Source: Trichaptum fuscoviolaceum (lineage: Eukaryota > Basidiomycota > Agaricomycetes > Hymenochaetales > Trichaptaceae). From it: a stretch of DNA of 64,000 nt. This document shows, in pieces, positions 51,558 to 61,772 of the stretch. The notes beneath the pieces are model-generated. The model was not told where the DNA came from and searched no databases. It saw only the letters and a program-made list of their open reading frames with translations. A program made the position numbers and the translations under genes. Position 1 is the first letter of the stretch. Every line of letters begins with the position of its first letter. The DNA lies in assembly GCA_910574455.1 (NCBI GenBank), contig CAJSYZ010000002.1:4179671-4243670 (forward strand), written 5' to 3'.

Positions 51558-52426
51558 ATCGGGGAGGAGAGTTGGGAGTAACAGACCGAGAGTGTGTCTG
51601 CGCTGCAAAAACCGTCAACCCAACTCAATGAGCTCAGTTATTTTCAGAATGAAATCCATCAGTATAGGGGCACAGCTTCAGCCACCTTCAATAATAAATA
51701 TATGAGAGGCTTGAGAGCAAGCTGTGAGATGTGATGCGAAACTGGTTGACATGGTGTGCAAACTAAGTGCAAGAAATTTGCTTCCGCCAGTCGTTCAACT
51801 TGGTTCTCAGGGTCGGTCAACCAAGTGGCATGATGAACTTTGAAACGTACTAATTAGAGGCTGAGTACGGCTCTCTTTGACTGCGACTCTAACTGTGGCT
51901 ATTTCAAGGCTGGGGGGAAGCACAGCGTTTTGAAAACAATGTAAACGGTTATCTAAAGGTAGACACATTTCTCAGATATTGGCCATCAATGCTTACCGGG
52001 TTACCAGGTTTAAGACCTTTTGCTTTGATATCCATTTTCCTACCATCCTCAGGCACCACAACCATTTGTTTACGCATTGTTTCCGTACTTGGGATCACTC
52101 CTAGTCACAACCATATGCAATGATTGATCGTGGAATCATGGATATCTGAGATCTGAGACATGTGTTCTGCGCACGCTGGCGGTGTCCTCGTTCCCAAGCT
52201 CTCGTTTGATCAAGTGAAATGACTCCTGCGGCACTTCTCTGAGCCTTCTCATGCGCTATAGATAACGAACTGCGCGGTTCCGCACAACTCTAATCAACCT
52301 TTCTTTCCCCTTGGCAGCGGAATTCTGCGTCTTCCCTGCCAAAAGCTCAAGGTGTCAATTTTCGGTGTATAACTGTGGGGGCCTGCAAATCTTCGAAGAA
52401 GTTACAGAACCCACGTCTTTTACTAC
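51558..52426. promoter_or_regulatory. Bidirectional promoter region of the two UstYa-like genes
   Basis: About 870 bp between the divergent starts. No signal-peptide ORF or core-like motif was seen on either strand, so it is taken as regulatory. No factor site was assigned. Confidence 0.45.
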
Positions 52427-53050
52427 ATGGCCATACTTCTTGGCACCCCGCCTCTGCTCATCAGGTTCTGTATCATCCTCCTTGGTATCTTCAATGCGTA
52501 CATAACATTCAGATTAAATGGGCCCACGGAGAAGCATCCGCGTCTCTACAGTAAGTTGTTTTCAATCACGGCTCAAAGAAACAATGCATATCTTCGAACA
52601 GGTTATAGAAACGACGATTTCCCCTCTACTCTGGATGTTCCTGGACTAGAGAACAAGGTCCTCCTCGTTCCCGAGAGGACAACACACTATCAGCTGAATG
52701 GCACCGATGCGGACGAGGAATGGGAGCAGTTGCTTCCAGCTTCAGCTCGACTCGCCCGATTGGGTCCCAACTATCGCCCTTTCGCAGTCTCGATGCTTCA
52801 TTCTCTACATTGCCTGGACCGCCTACGCCAGTCTATACCTAACAAGCCTATCACCCCTATTGGTCGTTTACACGTCGAGCACTGCGCAAACTACATTCGC
52901 GAGTCGATCCTTTGCGCTGCGGATACGCAGCTCGAGCCAGAAGATGGGCCAGGCGTTCCACACATCTGCCGAGACTGGACTGCCGTGTACAAAACGGTTG
53001 TTGAAAACCACGAAGCATTTGTAGATGCAGACGTTGACGTCCCATACTAA
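52427..53050 (+). CDS. UstYa-like (DUF3328) oxidase-type protein B
   Basis: Two exons (52427-52550, 52602-53050) join in frame to 190 aa. N-terminal membrane helix (LLIRFCIILLGIFNAYITF). The intron falls after LYS in phase 1, exactly as in protein A. The downstream fold reads YRNDDFPSTLDVPGLENKVL, ERTTHYQLNG, EEWEQLLP. Both family motifs are complete: HSLHC at about residues 108-112 and HVEHC at about 132-136, followed by YIRESILCAADTQLEP and HICRDWTAVY. The intact motifs make it the likely catalytic member of the pair. By family precedent (ustiloxin UstYa/UstYb) it would oxidatively modify Tyr or nearby residues of a secretory-pathway peptide; the two Tyr-containing precursors in this locus are obvious candidates. 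Confidence 0.85.
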   Translation: MAILLGTPPLLIRFCIILLGIFNAYITFRLNGPTEKHPRLYSKLFSITAQRNNAYLRTGYRNDDFPSTLDVPGLENKVLLVPERTTHYQLNGTDADEEWEQLLPASARLARLGPNYRPFAVSMLHSLHCLDRLRQSIPNKPITPIGRLHVEHCANYIRESILCAADTQLEPEDGPGVPHICRDWTAVYKTVVENHEAFVDADVDVPY

Positions 53051-53280
53051 TGGATGGAGCTGTGCATCCCTTGTACCAATTGTACACTAAGTCATTGTAG
53101 ACGCTGTAGAGTGCACGTTATATGGTATATAAAGCCGTATTATTTCATAACATAAGAATGACAAAGCAGTAATTACTTGCAAAGTATACAAAGCGACGAC
53201 AAAAACAATTTACAGACCCAAGCATTAAACTCTGAAAATATCCAATGAATGACATGCTATGAAGTAAACAGTAGTCCTCC

Positions 53281-54469
53281 CTACAGCTGTTCCATGATTT
53301 CACTCCTGATGACTTCCTTTGACTCGTTTCCCTTCGAAGAATTTGACTTTGTTGATTTAAAGTCAGAATTTGCAGAATAGGGGTATCCTGATCCAACTTG
53401 AGTTGTTGATCCACCGATGGCCGTGACGATTGCGGGCCTCGTAACCTTCGAATGAGCGAACTCGATATCTGTCGGAACAGTGTCACCTGAGTTCTCAGAG
53501 GTGTAGGAGATGCCTTTCGCGATACGGTAGATGATGAGATTGGGGGCGATGACCTAGTCACATTTCATTGTCTCAGATAAATCAATCAAAGCATAGCATA
53601 ATAGGATCTCGTACTTGTACATTTCCCAGCATGGGAAAGAAGACATTTTCGGTAGGGCTGTTCGTCAAGAATGCGACGAGTGCCATCAATTCGAATACGG
53701 CGTACAGAGCTGCGCTCTCGACTGTGATCGCAAGAATCGTCGTGTACACCTTTCCATGATTGGGGCCGAGGACCTCCCGGAGCCGTGTACGGTAGTAAAT
53801 CAGGCGTCCCGCAATGAGCACCGTGACAATAACGTTGAGACTCAGAGACAAAGTCCAATTCGCTGTACCAAACACTTGAACTGTGTGGCTACTATACATG
53901 GCTCCGGGATTTGCGGCGAATACCAAGAGGGCGATCGCACAGGCAACAGATCCGAGGTATATGAGACACGGTAGGATGAGAACGGAATACGTCTCCGACC
54001 ATATGATGTAACATCGATATAGCTGTGTAGAACGGAGGTCAATGGTGATGAAACAAGAGGCGCTACCGAGAGTCGAAGTACTTACCAAATATGCATCCGT
54101 TAGCCAATTGCTGATGCTATATGTCGCATTCACGACGATCTGAGGCCAAACCGAAAGAAGATCGGGAGAAGTAGGGTCATCTATGATTTGTTTTTGCGAG
54201 TAGTTCACCGCGACACCCATATAGATGGTTGTGATACATAATAAAAGAATGGTAAAAGCCAGCAAGAACTTGGAGCCCTTCTGGATCAAATGATGGATGT
54301 TCGTCACAGCTATGATCACGTATGCGCCTAAGGATTCAAATTCGTTTCAGACAACATCTCCATTGAATGATGATTCAGAAGGCTATGCACCGTAGAACAT
54401 AGACGCCAGGTTACATCCCGTGTAGGAGATATCCAACAGACTTTGCAAAGCCGGATCTAACCCAGACAT
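53281..54469 (-). CDS. DUF6534-like seven-helix membrane protein
   Basis: Four exons (54469-54391, 54327-54086, 54022-53621, 53553-53281) join in frame to 331 aa. Hydrophobic helices are visible (AYVIIAVTNIHHL; FLLAFTILLLCITTIYMGVA; VLILPCLIYLGSVACAIALL; LSLSLNVIVTVLIAGRLIYY; AALYAVFELMALVAF), with the conserved LYRCYIIW block after helix 3. The C-terminal tail is Ser/Thr-rich. Such seven-helix proteins are numerous in Agaricomycetes and have no established role; receptor-like function is often guessed. It lies inside the UstYa block, convergent with protein B, 230 bp away, so involvement in export or sensing of a peptide is possible but unsupported. Confidence 0.7.
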
Positions 54470-55116
54470 TTTTTGAGGTCAGTTGGGACTTGAGAGATCG
54501 GGGGCGTCGTGCTGTGCAGTTGGTGGTGGTGGTGGTCCCAACTGTCGAGAGGCCTTCGAAGGCCGTCGTCGTCGTCACTTGAAATAGGAGGCCCCCGGTG
54601 TTGTTAGAACATAACCGCAAGGCACGGAGCTTCGGGTAACGTACGTCCGTGGAGATACCATGTGCGAAAGACGAGACTGTGTATATTCAGAAGACTTGGG
54701 GATATGAGCACTTCTGATGCAGATAAGTAAATAGTATGGGAAGTTGACCAAGTTGGACAAGCCCCTGCAGCGTAGCCCTGAGCTTGGGAAGCTGGCATGG
54801 CATATTTCCCCAACCAGAGTTCACCATCAATATATCGTCCGAGTTCATGTGTAACATTGCCTGATAAGAAATATCGCACTGTTACTCAGCGGATCAGTCG
54901 CGTAAAGGCTTGGGACAAAAGGATCCTCGGCCAACACACATGGTGATGGTATGGGTTGAAGAAGGGTCACAAGCCAGCACGGCGGTAAATTGCCGTGGGA
55001 GCGGAGCTTGAACTCTAAAAGTTAGTAAATGGCAATGGACCCACACCTTCTTTATAGTCAGCTTCTCTCCCCCGTGCCTTACGCTACCCGACCCTTAGGC
55101 CTCAGCACCTCCAATC
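54470..55116. other. Divergent intergenic region
   Basis: About 650 bp between the seven-helix gene and the next plus-strand gene. It contains a GGTGGTGGTGGT run near 54525 and an open minus frame (54879-54604) without recognisable features. It probably holds two promoters. Confidence 0.45.
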
Positions 55117-56098
55117 ATGTCTTACGCCCGCCTACCCACAGACCATTCTATACATTCTATAGCACAAGACGAACTCAAAGAATCACTTTTGAGTGATGAT
55201 TTGGAGTCCTCCGACACATTCTCTCCCGAGATACGCCGGGCGACTAGCGGTTTGGCGAGAAATTGGCTATCACTCATAGCGAACTGGACGCTCTACGCGA
55301 CAGTGATTGCTATCTTGGCTGCTATATTCAATCTTTCTCTGCTAAGCAAGGAGGTTTACAAGACGAGGATATCTTCCCCCCTTCCGACACGCCGGCCAAG
55401 CACCTACATTGGCCTTGACCAGGTTCTTCGGAATGCATCCTCTCCGCAGTGGCCCCTTCAGCGACGTGGATTCCCCGAGTATTTCGGAGTGCTAGACTTA
55501 CAGAGTCCCAGCACTCAGTCACCGAACTCACAAAACGTACTAATTGACTCTTCGGTATGTACCATACGGAAGCGACATGATGCAGGAAAAGGAATAACTC
55601 ATACATACTCTGCCTTTAGCACACTTTAATCACCCAGTTCTTTGTGCATGACTATGGGTTGGAGCACTGCGCATTAGCATCATTCTTCCCGGGAAAGGAT
55701 CGCTTAGGCACAAAATCCTATGTAAGAGAAGGACAAACGAGTGCATTGCAGGTCTGGCTCTTAGAGGATCCCAAAGAGAAATGGTCCTTTCTTAACCCAA
55801 AGGCATATTCCTGGTCTACGAAACCCTCTCGGAAACTACTACTTGGAAGCCTGAATGCCGAATTGATGAACGACACCACACCGACCTTCAGTTGCTCCTC
55901 CGGATCAACGATCATTGTTGAGATTGAATGCGGTAACCCTGATTGCAGACTCGAATTTGTTCAAGAAAGGCCAGGTGCTAAATTGGGTGAGTGTTGACAA
56001 GTCCATAACTCTACAATCACTAGCTCCCTTTGCTCATGCACATTTGTGATATAGGATTCTGGATGATTCAAAGCGAGGCTGAGATTGTCTCATTATAA
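55117..56098 (+). CDS. Single-pass membrane protein with But2-like lumenal domain
   Basis: Three exons (55117-55554, 55620-55986, 56055-56098) join in frame to 282 aa. A 60-residue cytosolic N-terminus (MSYARLPTDHSIHS, LLSDDLESSDTF) precedes one membrane helix (WTLYATVIAILAAIFNLSLL). Then come RRPSTYIGLDQVLRN and a beta-rich domain with FFVHDYGLEHCALASF, VWLLEDPKEKW and CSSGSTIIVEIECGNPDCRL. I recall this PSTYIGLD family as common in Agaricomycetes; the C-terminal pattern resembles But2 C-terminal domains, though weakly. Function unknown. It sits in the peptide locus between the seven-helix gene and precursor A. Confidence 0.65.
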
Positions 56099-58140
56099 TA
56101 TTATCATACTTTCACGCTTGTATTACATTAACGAGTGGCTGATACTTTTATCATGTGAATGAAATGACAACATAAAATTGATATTTCTTCCAAGCTCATA
56201 GTATGCATAGGTGTGTTCATGCTATTAGTACGGTATATGCGACTTCCGTGTAAATGTCTATTTTTAAGAGTCTAAACTTGTCGTGCATAGCAAGGGTGGA
56301 TGCTACGAAACGACTAACCTCATCATTGCCGCAATGTACATCCGACTCATACATTGATGAATACAACTACAAGATCAAGAGCCGAGGCGGTGATGCATAT
56401 CGTTGTTACAAGGGAGCAAGCGTAGTTGGATCAAAAGTAAAGCAGCAAACGCCGAGTCCACTGCCACTACTAGTAGCCCCGTAAAGAATTTGGATGTCGA
56501 GATTCCGTATTCAGTGACTTCTGCACATCCATTGTTTCCATTGAATTCATCACGAATATCTCAAGAGGGACACGTCAACCGTCGAGCTTTCCTAGGATAA
56601 AAATGGAAGCGCTTCCGTATGACGCTTCCTTTTTTCATGATCGCAACGCTTGGACTTGATAGATTGGAATTACATACTAGGTTACCTATTCCCTCTGTAT
56701 GAGTCAATTGCTGCGATCACAGATACTCTGTGGAATAGATGCACATATCCAGCAAAGCAAGCATCAACACGTAAGCCTGCGCACCGCTACATCTGATGCG
56801 GGCCCTGTGCCTGCGCTTCCTGTGAGCGGGCCCGAATTGTGGTGGACAGGTGTAGAGCTCTTCTGCACCCGGATTGAAGCGTACATCAGCGCACTGCCAG
56901 CATAGTCATCACCACCAGTGGATCGGGATAATTAAAATGTTCATACCTTTTTGTCTCCTCTACCATTTACTGATCATTGTAAAATGTAATCAAGAATGCC
57001 GAGCACATACCCCATCACATTAATAAGCGACTGGTTTACGACTCTAATACGCCATTGGTTTGGAGCACAACGACTGGATCGGCTAGCAGAGATCGTCGCA
57101 GTAGTAAGCGTCTGGACCCGTTGCCGTGATGACAAGCGAGAAGGGTGTTTATTATTGTATGTAAACCAAGCCAGGCACCATTTTAGCACCCATCGCTAAT
57201 GAACGCGGGAGCTTCGTGGCGTTCCAAAGCTTGTACCCTATCTTAGCGTGGAAGCGAGGTCCCAGTCAACACTGATGAAGCTCACCTCGATCCCGAATGA
57301 TACTGCGCTAATGTAGCTCCAAGTCGTTCCTTGGAGGAAGTGTACATACTCTTCTATGTTAAGCTTGATGGTGTTCTGTCGCCGTCGAAGCCTCCAAGCT
57401 CACAGGCATCATTTGAATCTTTCGGATGCGCTTTGAATTTTGATAAATCACTAGCACTAGCTGCGGAGGTCTGTGAGAAACAGGCAGTAATTGACCATGC
57501 ACCTTCAACGTTTCCATCATTTCGGGTAATTAAGGCCGAAGGTAGGTCGAGTGTCCGTGGCAGACCACTAACCCAAGTCTTTGGGGAAAGTACAGAACAT
57601 TGAGATCTTGAGAGCTGAAGCCTCACAAATGATGATGCTCGAGAGTCCATTTGACGCGTCGCGTCAACGCACATGCTATATTTAGACGTATATTGGTGTT
57701 CAAAAGTACAGAACACAAATCAACATCAGGTTCATGATTAAATGTAATACCTATATTCATTTCCAACTATCGCTTCGACTTCTGGGGACAGGAGCACGGT
57801 TGCTTATGTGTAGTGAGGGCATGCGGTGTTCGTTTAATGCGGTAGCGCGCCATGCGGCACAGCCTGCGACCTCCAGCGAAACAATTCGAGGCTGATGCGC
57901 GTTTCTAACTTCGTCATGGTAAAAATAAAGGAGCGTGTCGGATCCAACAAGGGGCGCAAAAGTAGGGCGGCATGCGAACGTAGAGCGGTGCATTTTAATA
58001 ATAATGAACAATTGCGTTCTCACATGGAATACGCACCGTGTCATGGCTTATAAGAAGCCAGGAAGACATTCATATCCAGATAGCAGAACCCCCAAGCCCT
58101 AAGACATCCTTCACCAACTCAGCTGCATACATACGTCGAG
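56099..58140. other. 2 kb without a confident gene
   Basis: Only short frames. A perfect palindrome GGAAGCGCTTCC followed by a T run lies near 56604-56635. On the minus strand near 57955-57915 a frame reads GSDTLLYFYHDEV, similar to the precursor cores, but without a signal peptide or splice sites. The promoter of precursor A is at the right end (TTATAAG at 58048-58054). Confidence 0.5.
58048..58054 (+). promoter_or_regulatory. TATA-like box of precursor A
   Basis: TTATAAG lies about 90 bp before the precursor A ATG, followed by a CT/CA-rich leader (CATCCTTCACCAACTCAGC). This is the usual layout of strongly expressed fungal genes. Confidence 0.45.
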
Positions 58141-58472
58141 ATGTTTCCTACCGCGAAAGTTCTTATATCTTGCCTTTTCGCCTCCGTTATGTTCGTAGTT
58201 ACGACGAACGCTGTGGCCATCCCGAAAGGTACCTCGTGTCAGACGAATAATGAGTTTGTATCTGACCAAGAGCCATAGAAGCACGCGATACTGTCGCGAG
58301 CACCGTAAGCCCTGACGATACGTTGATATTCACCTACGCAGAGGAGATCGGTGAGTTGAAGGGTTTTTTCGGCAATATTTTGTTAGAGATTAACAACTTA
58401 CTCCTCACAGATGGAATTGCTGCGAGAGCCATAGGTCCTGACGATACGTTGATATTCACCTACCCGGAGTAA
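58141..58472 (+). CDS. Candidate RiPP-type secreted precursor A with duplicated core (about 73 aa)
   Basis: Three exons (58141-58228, 58279-58350, 58411-58472) join in frame. Exon 1 encodes a signal peptide (MFPTAKVLISCLFASVM, hydrophobic to TTNAVA) and ends after AIPK in phase 1. Exon 2 gives EARDTVASTVS then PDDTLIFTYAEEI. Exon 3 gives DGIAARAIG then PDDTLIFTYPE and TAA. The two core exons have phase-1 boundaries and share 27 identical bases. Such cassette exons suit repeat gain and loss. No CaaX box, so it is not a mating pheromone precursor, and no Lys-Arg Kex2 site; single Arg in EAR/AAR contexts precedes each core. A GCGGAATTGAGCAACTGC segment after a further intron-like stretch (58478-58527) resembles the start of exon 3 and may be a relic of another cassette. 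Not a known family to me. Confidence 0.6.
58311..58337 (+). repeat. Core repeat 1 of precursor A
   Basis: 27 bases encoding PDDTLIFTY, identical to 58437-58463. Followed by AEEI. Confidence 0.9.
58437..58463 (+). repeat. Core repeat 2 of precursor A
   Basis: 27 bases encoding PDDTLIFTY, identical to 58311-58337, with third positions included. Followed by PE and the stop codon. Confidence 0.9.
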
Positions 58473-58990
58473 ATTGTAAGTGAAAGAATGTTCTCTTCAC
58501 ATGTATCTCTGACTCACTGATTTCCAGGCGGAATTGAGCAACTGCTCGCTCAGCATTTTCTCCTCTGTATACCCATATCATTATCCTGGATAGATTTCGT
58601 TTTCGCAGTCATCGTGGTTGTACTTCAGCTTGGAGCTATGTGTATTATTGGATGATTTGGCCTGTATCCCCGAGTTAATTTATATGTGTATGTTACCGTA
58701 CGTTAAAATTGTGATGGAAAGATGGATTCACGATCGCTCAGACAGCCGGTGGAAGGATATCGAGTGGAGAAAGCCATGAAGCAGCAAAAAGAACTCTAAG
58801 CGGAGGAATCTTGAGAGTGACGTATGAGCCACGTGGGAATTTTTTTGTACTTTCACGAGCCCCGAACGTCGCCGTACTCGTCTGAGCTTGTCTGGCATGC
58901 CTCTCAATCGTCGACATTGATAGGAGCTCACTCCCTCCCACTCTGCAGCACACCGTCTATGTCTACTAGAACGCTGCACTATCCTTGTCA
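58473..58990. other. Intergenic, precursor A 3' region to ADCK promoter
   Basis: Contains an intron-like stretch right after the precursor A stop (58478-58527, GTAAGT to CAG). No other gene is supported. Confidence 0.5.
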
Positions 58991-61267
58991 ATGTTGGCAA
59001 CGTTCCGGCTACCCGCCTCAACGTCGCGACTAGGTTTCCGACATGTTCCACTGTCCGGCTCAAGGCGCCATCTGTCGACCTTTCCTCGCCAACAGAGTTT
59101 CGTTCCTTTCTTTACGCGCTCGAAGATTCCATCGTACAGCTTCCGAAGACGCTTGCTTTTGGCGATACCTCTGGGAGCGGGCTTGACGTTGTTGTTCGCA
59201 CCCAAGAAGCCACATCTACTTCCGGCGGTGTTTGCCTCACCAAAGCTGATACCATGTCCACCCCCCAAGGCGCAGCTGGGCGAGGAGATGCCGATGATGA
59301 TAAACTCCCCAGACGAAGAAGGCAGATCTTTACTATCTCGAATCATGCGCTTCATTCGATTGCGGATTTGGGAACCTCTGCAAACAGGGCGCCGCTTCAT
59401 ACATTTGTTTTTCATATTCATTCCAGTCATTTTGACGGCACCGATGCTCCTCATCGGAGAACCGGAACCCAGATACAAGGGAGATGGATGGGGTGCCGTG
59501 TGGTGGTATGAACTACTGGTTTCAGCAATGCAAAGGGCGGGTCCGACGTTTACCAAAGTATGTCGCTAATCAAGCATCAAAACTATCGCCTAACTGATTT
59601 TTGTTCAAGCTCGCACAGTGGGCGGCATCGCGTGTGGACCTTTTCCCCTCCGAGCTTTGTAGTAAAATGGGTGTTCTGCATTCAAGTGGGAAACCTCACT
59701 CTATCAGACATAGCCGTCGGGTGGTGGAGAGAGTTTTCCAGCGACCTTTCGAAGATGTCTTCGAAGAATTCGATGATAAGCCTATCGGCGTTGGTGCTAT
59801 TGCTCAGGTGTACAGGGCCACCCTGAGGAAGGATATTATCCCACCTTCATACTTGAATCCGAAGCGACCCAAGAGACGTGGTGCTGAAGTCCTTGACCCT
59901 ATCTCATTTTTCGACCTTCCTTCTGCTGTTCCCAACAACGCAGTAGCCATCAAAATTCTTCACCCTCGTGTCTCGCAGAATATCCATCGTGACTTGTCGA
60001 TAATGCGTTTCTTTGCCCATGCTATCTCTTTAATTCCTGGCATGCAGTGGCTTTCTTTGCCTGAAGAAGTCGAGGTCTTTGGTCGTATGATGGCGGAGCA
60101 ACTTGACTTAGGTCGGGAAGCAGAGAACCTGAAGACATTTGAGGCAAACTTCAGCCAGAGGAAAGCAGCTGTTTCCTTCCCTCGACCTTTGACTCTGTTT
60201 TCAAGTCAGGATGTGCTTGTGGAGGAGTTTGAGAATGCCTTACCTCTCGAAACCTTCCTATGGAATGGTGGAGGTCCTTACGACAGCCAGATTGCTGAAC
60301 TTGGCCTGGATGCATTCCTGGTACGTGTGTTCAAATGAAACTGTTAAAACTATGTATTTAATCTGTACTACAGAATATGCTCCTTCTGGACAACTTTGTG
60401 CACTCAGATCTCCATCCGGGCAACATCATGATCAAATTCTACAAGCCTTCGACTCGCTTCTTGCTCAAGGGCATATGGGCATCTCTTACGGGCTCCAAGC
60501 CTCCTGATGATCCACTTCACAAGCCAGACGATCCGAACGACGACGTTGACGCCGTCGTTGACCGTCTTCGGAGCCTGCAGCGTGATCCCTCAGCCTGGTG
60601 CGCCGAGCTTAGCTCACTATCCACGCAGGGCTACCTCCCCGAAATTGTCTTCCTCGATACTGGACTCATCACCACATTGAACGATACGAACCGTCGCAAT
60701 TTCCTCGAGCTATTCCGCGCAATAGCCGAGTTTGATGGGTACCGCGCGGGCCAGCTGATGGTTGAACGTTGTCGCTCGCCCGAGCTCGTCCTCGATCCAG
60801 AGACGTTCGCGCTCCGCATGCAACACCTCGTGCTGAGCGTGAAGCGCAAGACATTCTCACTTGGCAGGATCAAGATCTCGGATATTTTGACCCAGGTTCT
60901 CAAATCAGTCCGCGAACACCACGTTAAGCTTGAAGCCGACTTCGTGAACACTGTGATTTCGGTACTCTTGCTTGAAGGCATCGGCCGACAGCTGAATCCA
61001 AATTTGGATTTGTTCAAGAGCGCATTGCCTATCTTGCGGCAAGTGGGGCGGCAGATGACGGCGAACGAGTCTATGGATGCTGTTAGGGAGCTTCCCAGAA
61101 GCAACTTGGGAGCCTACTTAAAGGTGGGTTTGATAATGCTACCCGCTCACATGAGTGATGTTGAATTACTAATTTTCTTCCAGGTCTGGGTTTGGCTTGA
61201 GGCTAGATCATTTGCTACCTCAGCTATTGTTGCGGATTATGACGACTTAATACGAAGTGACTGGTGA
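58991..61267 (+). CDS. Mitochondrial ABC1/ADCK-family (UbiB-type) atypical kinase, MCP2/ADCK2-like
   Basis: Four exons (58991-59557, 59610-60320, 60374-61123, 61184-61267) join in frame to 703 aa. The N-terminus is Arg/Ser-rich without acids (MLATFRLPASTSRLGFRHVP), a mitochondrial presequence. A hydrophobic segment (FIHLFFIFIPVILTAPMLLI) follows near residue 150. Kinase-like core: KLAQWAASRVDLFP (KxGQ-type motif), GVGAIAQVYRATL (nucleotide loop), VAIKILHP (Lys), LLLDNFVHSDLHPGNIMI (catalytic loop), EIVFLDTGLITTL (metal Asp). The family supports coenzyme Q and lipid homeostasis in the inner membrane. The large insert between the catalytic and metal motifs (KPDDPNDDVDAVV) and overall similarity suggest the ADCK2/Mcp2 branch over Coq8. 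The KxGQ glycine is alanine here. Confidence 0.88.
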
Positions 61268-61772
61268 GCACGAGTCATCCTCATCTTAGACATGCACTTA
61301 ATCATTATAAATAGGCTATCGCCCAATATTTGAACCTCCTCTCCTTCATCTCATAGATCCTAATGCATGCTCGCTATCACACTTTGCTCATAGAACATTG
61401 GCACCGCATATCATACTGGGACAGAATAATTGTATTAGATAGTAAGTTAGAATCGAGTTTCTACGACTCCGCTATTGCCTGGTAGTGCACGATTGTGAGC
61501 GTGAAACCTCGGACGAGATGTTCAAGACGGATGACAAGTGCCAAATGCTACCGACATGGTAGCAAAGTCACGCGGGAGAATTTAGATCGTAAATTTGGAC
61601 CATCAGGGGTGCAGTGAAGGTTTATCAAGGTAATTGAGTACATTTGGTTTTCCTAACGGAATGACTACAGCACTAATCAATGGAGTGAATTATCTGTTAC
61701 AGAATACATTTACAAAAAAAGGGGTATCTCAAGATTATCACAACGAAGTCAAAATATGAGCTAAGGCAAAGC
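61268..61772. other. Convergent 3' flanks
   Basis: About 505 bp of AT-rich DNA between two convergent genes. No gene seen. Confidence 0.6.

Noticed and set aside
57331..57380. Plus-strand frame with EEVYILFYVKL, loosely like the cores
   Set aside because: Lacks the D-T pair and the A-E end, and there is no leader. Probably chance.
57910..57960. Minus-strand frame reading GSDTLLYFYHDEV, similar to the precursor cores
   Set aside because: No signal peptide, no phase-1 splice sites, and it continues into unrelated sequence. Kept only as a possible relic.
58141..58472. Mating pheromone precursor
   Set aside because: Basidiomycete pheromone precursors end in a CaaX box and have no signal peptide. 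This has a signal peptide and ends YPE.
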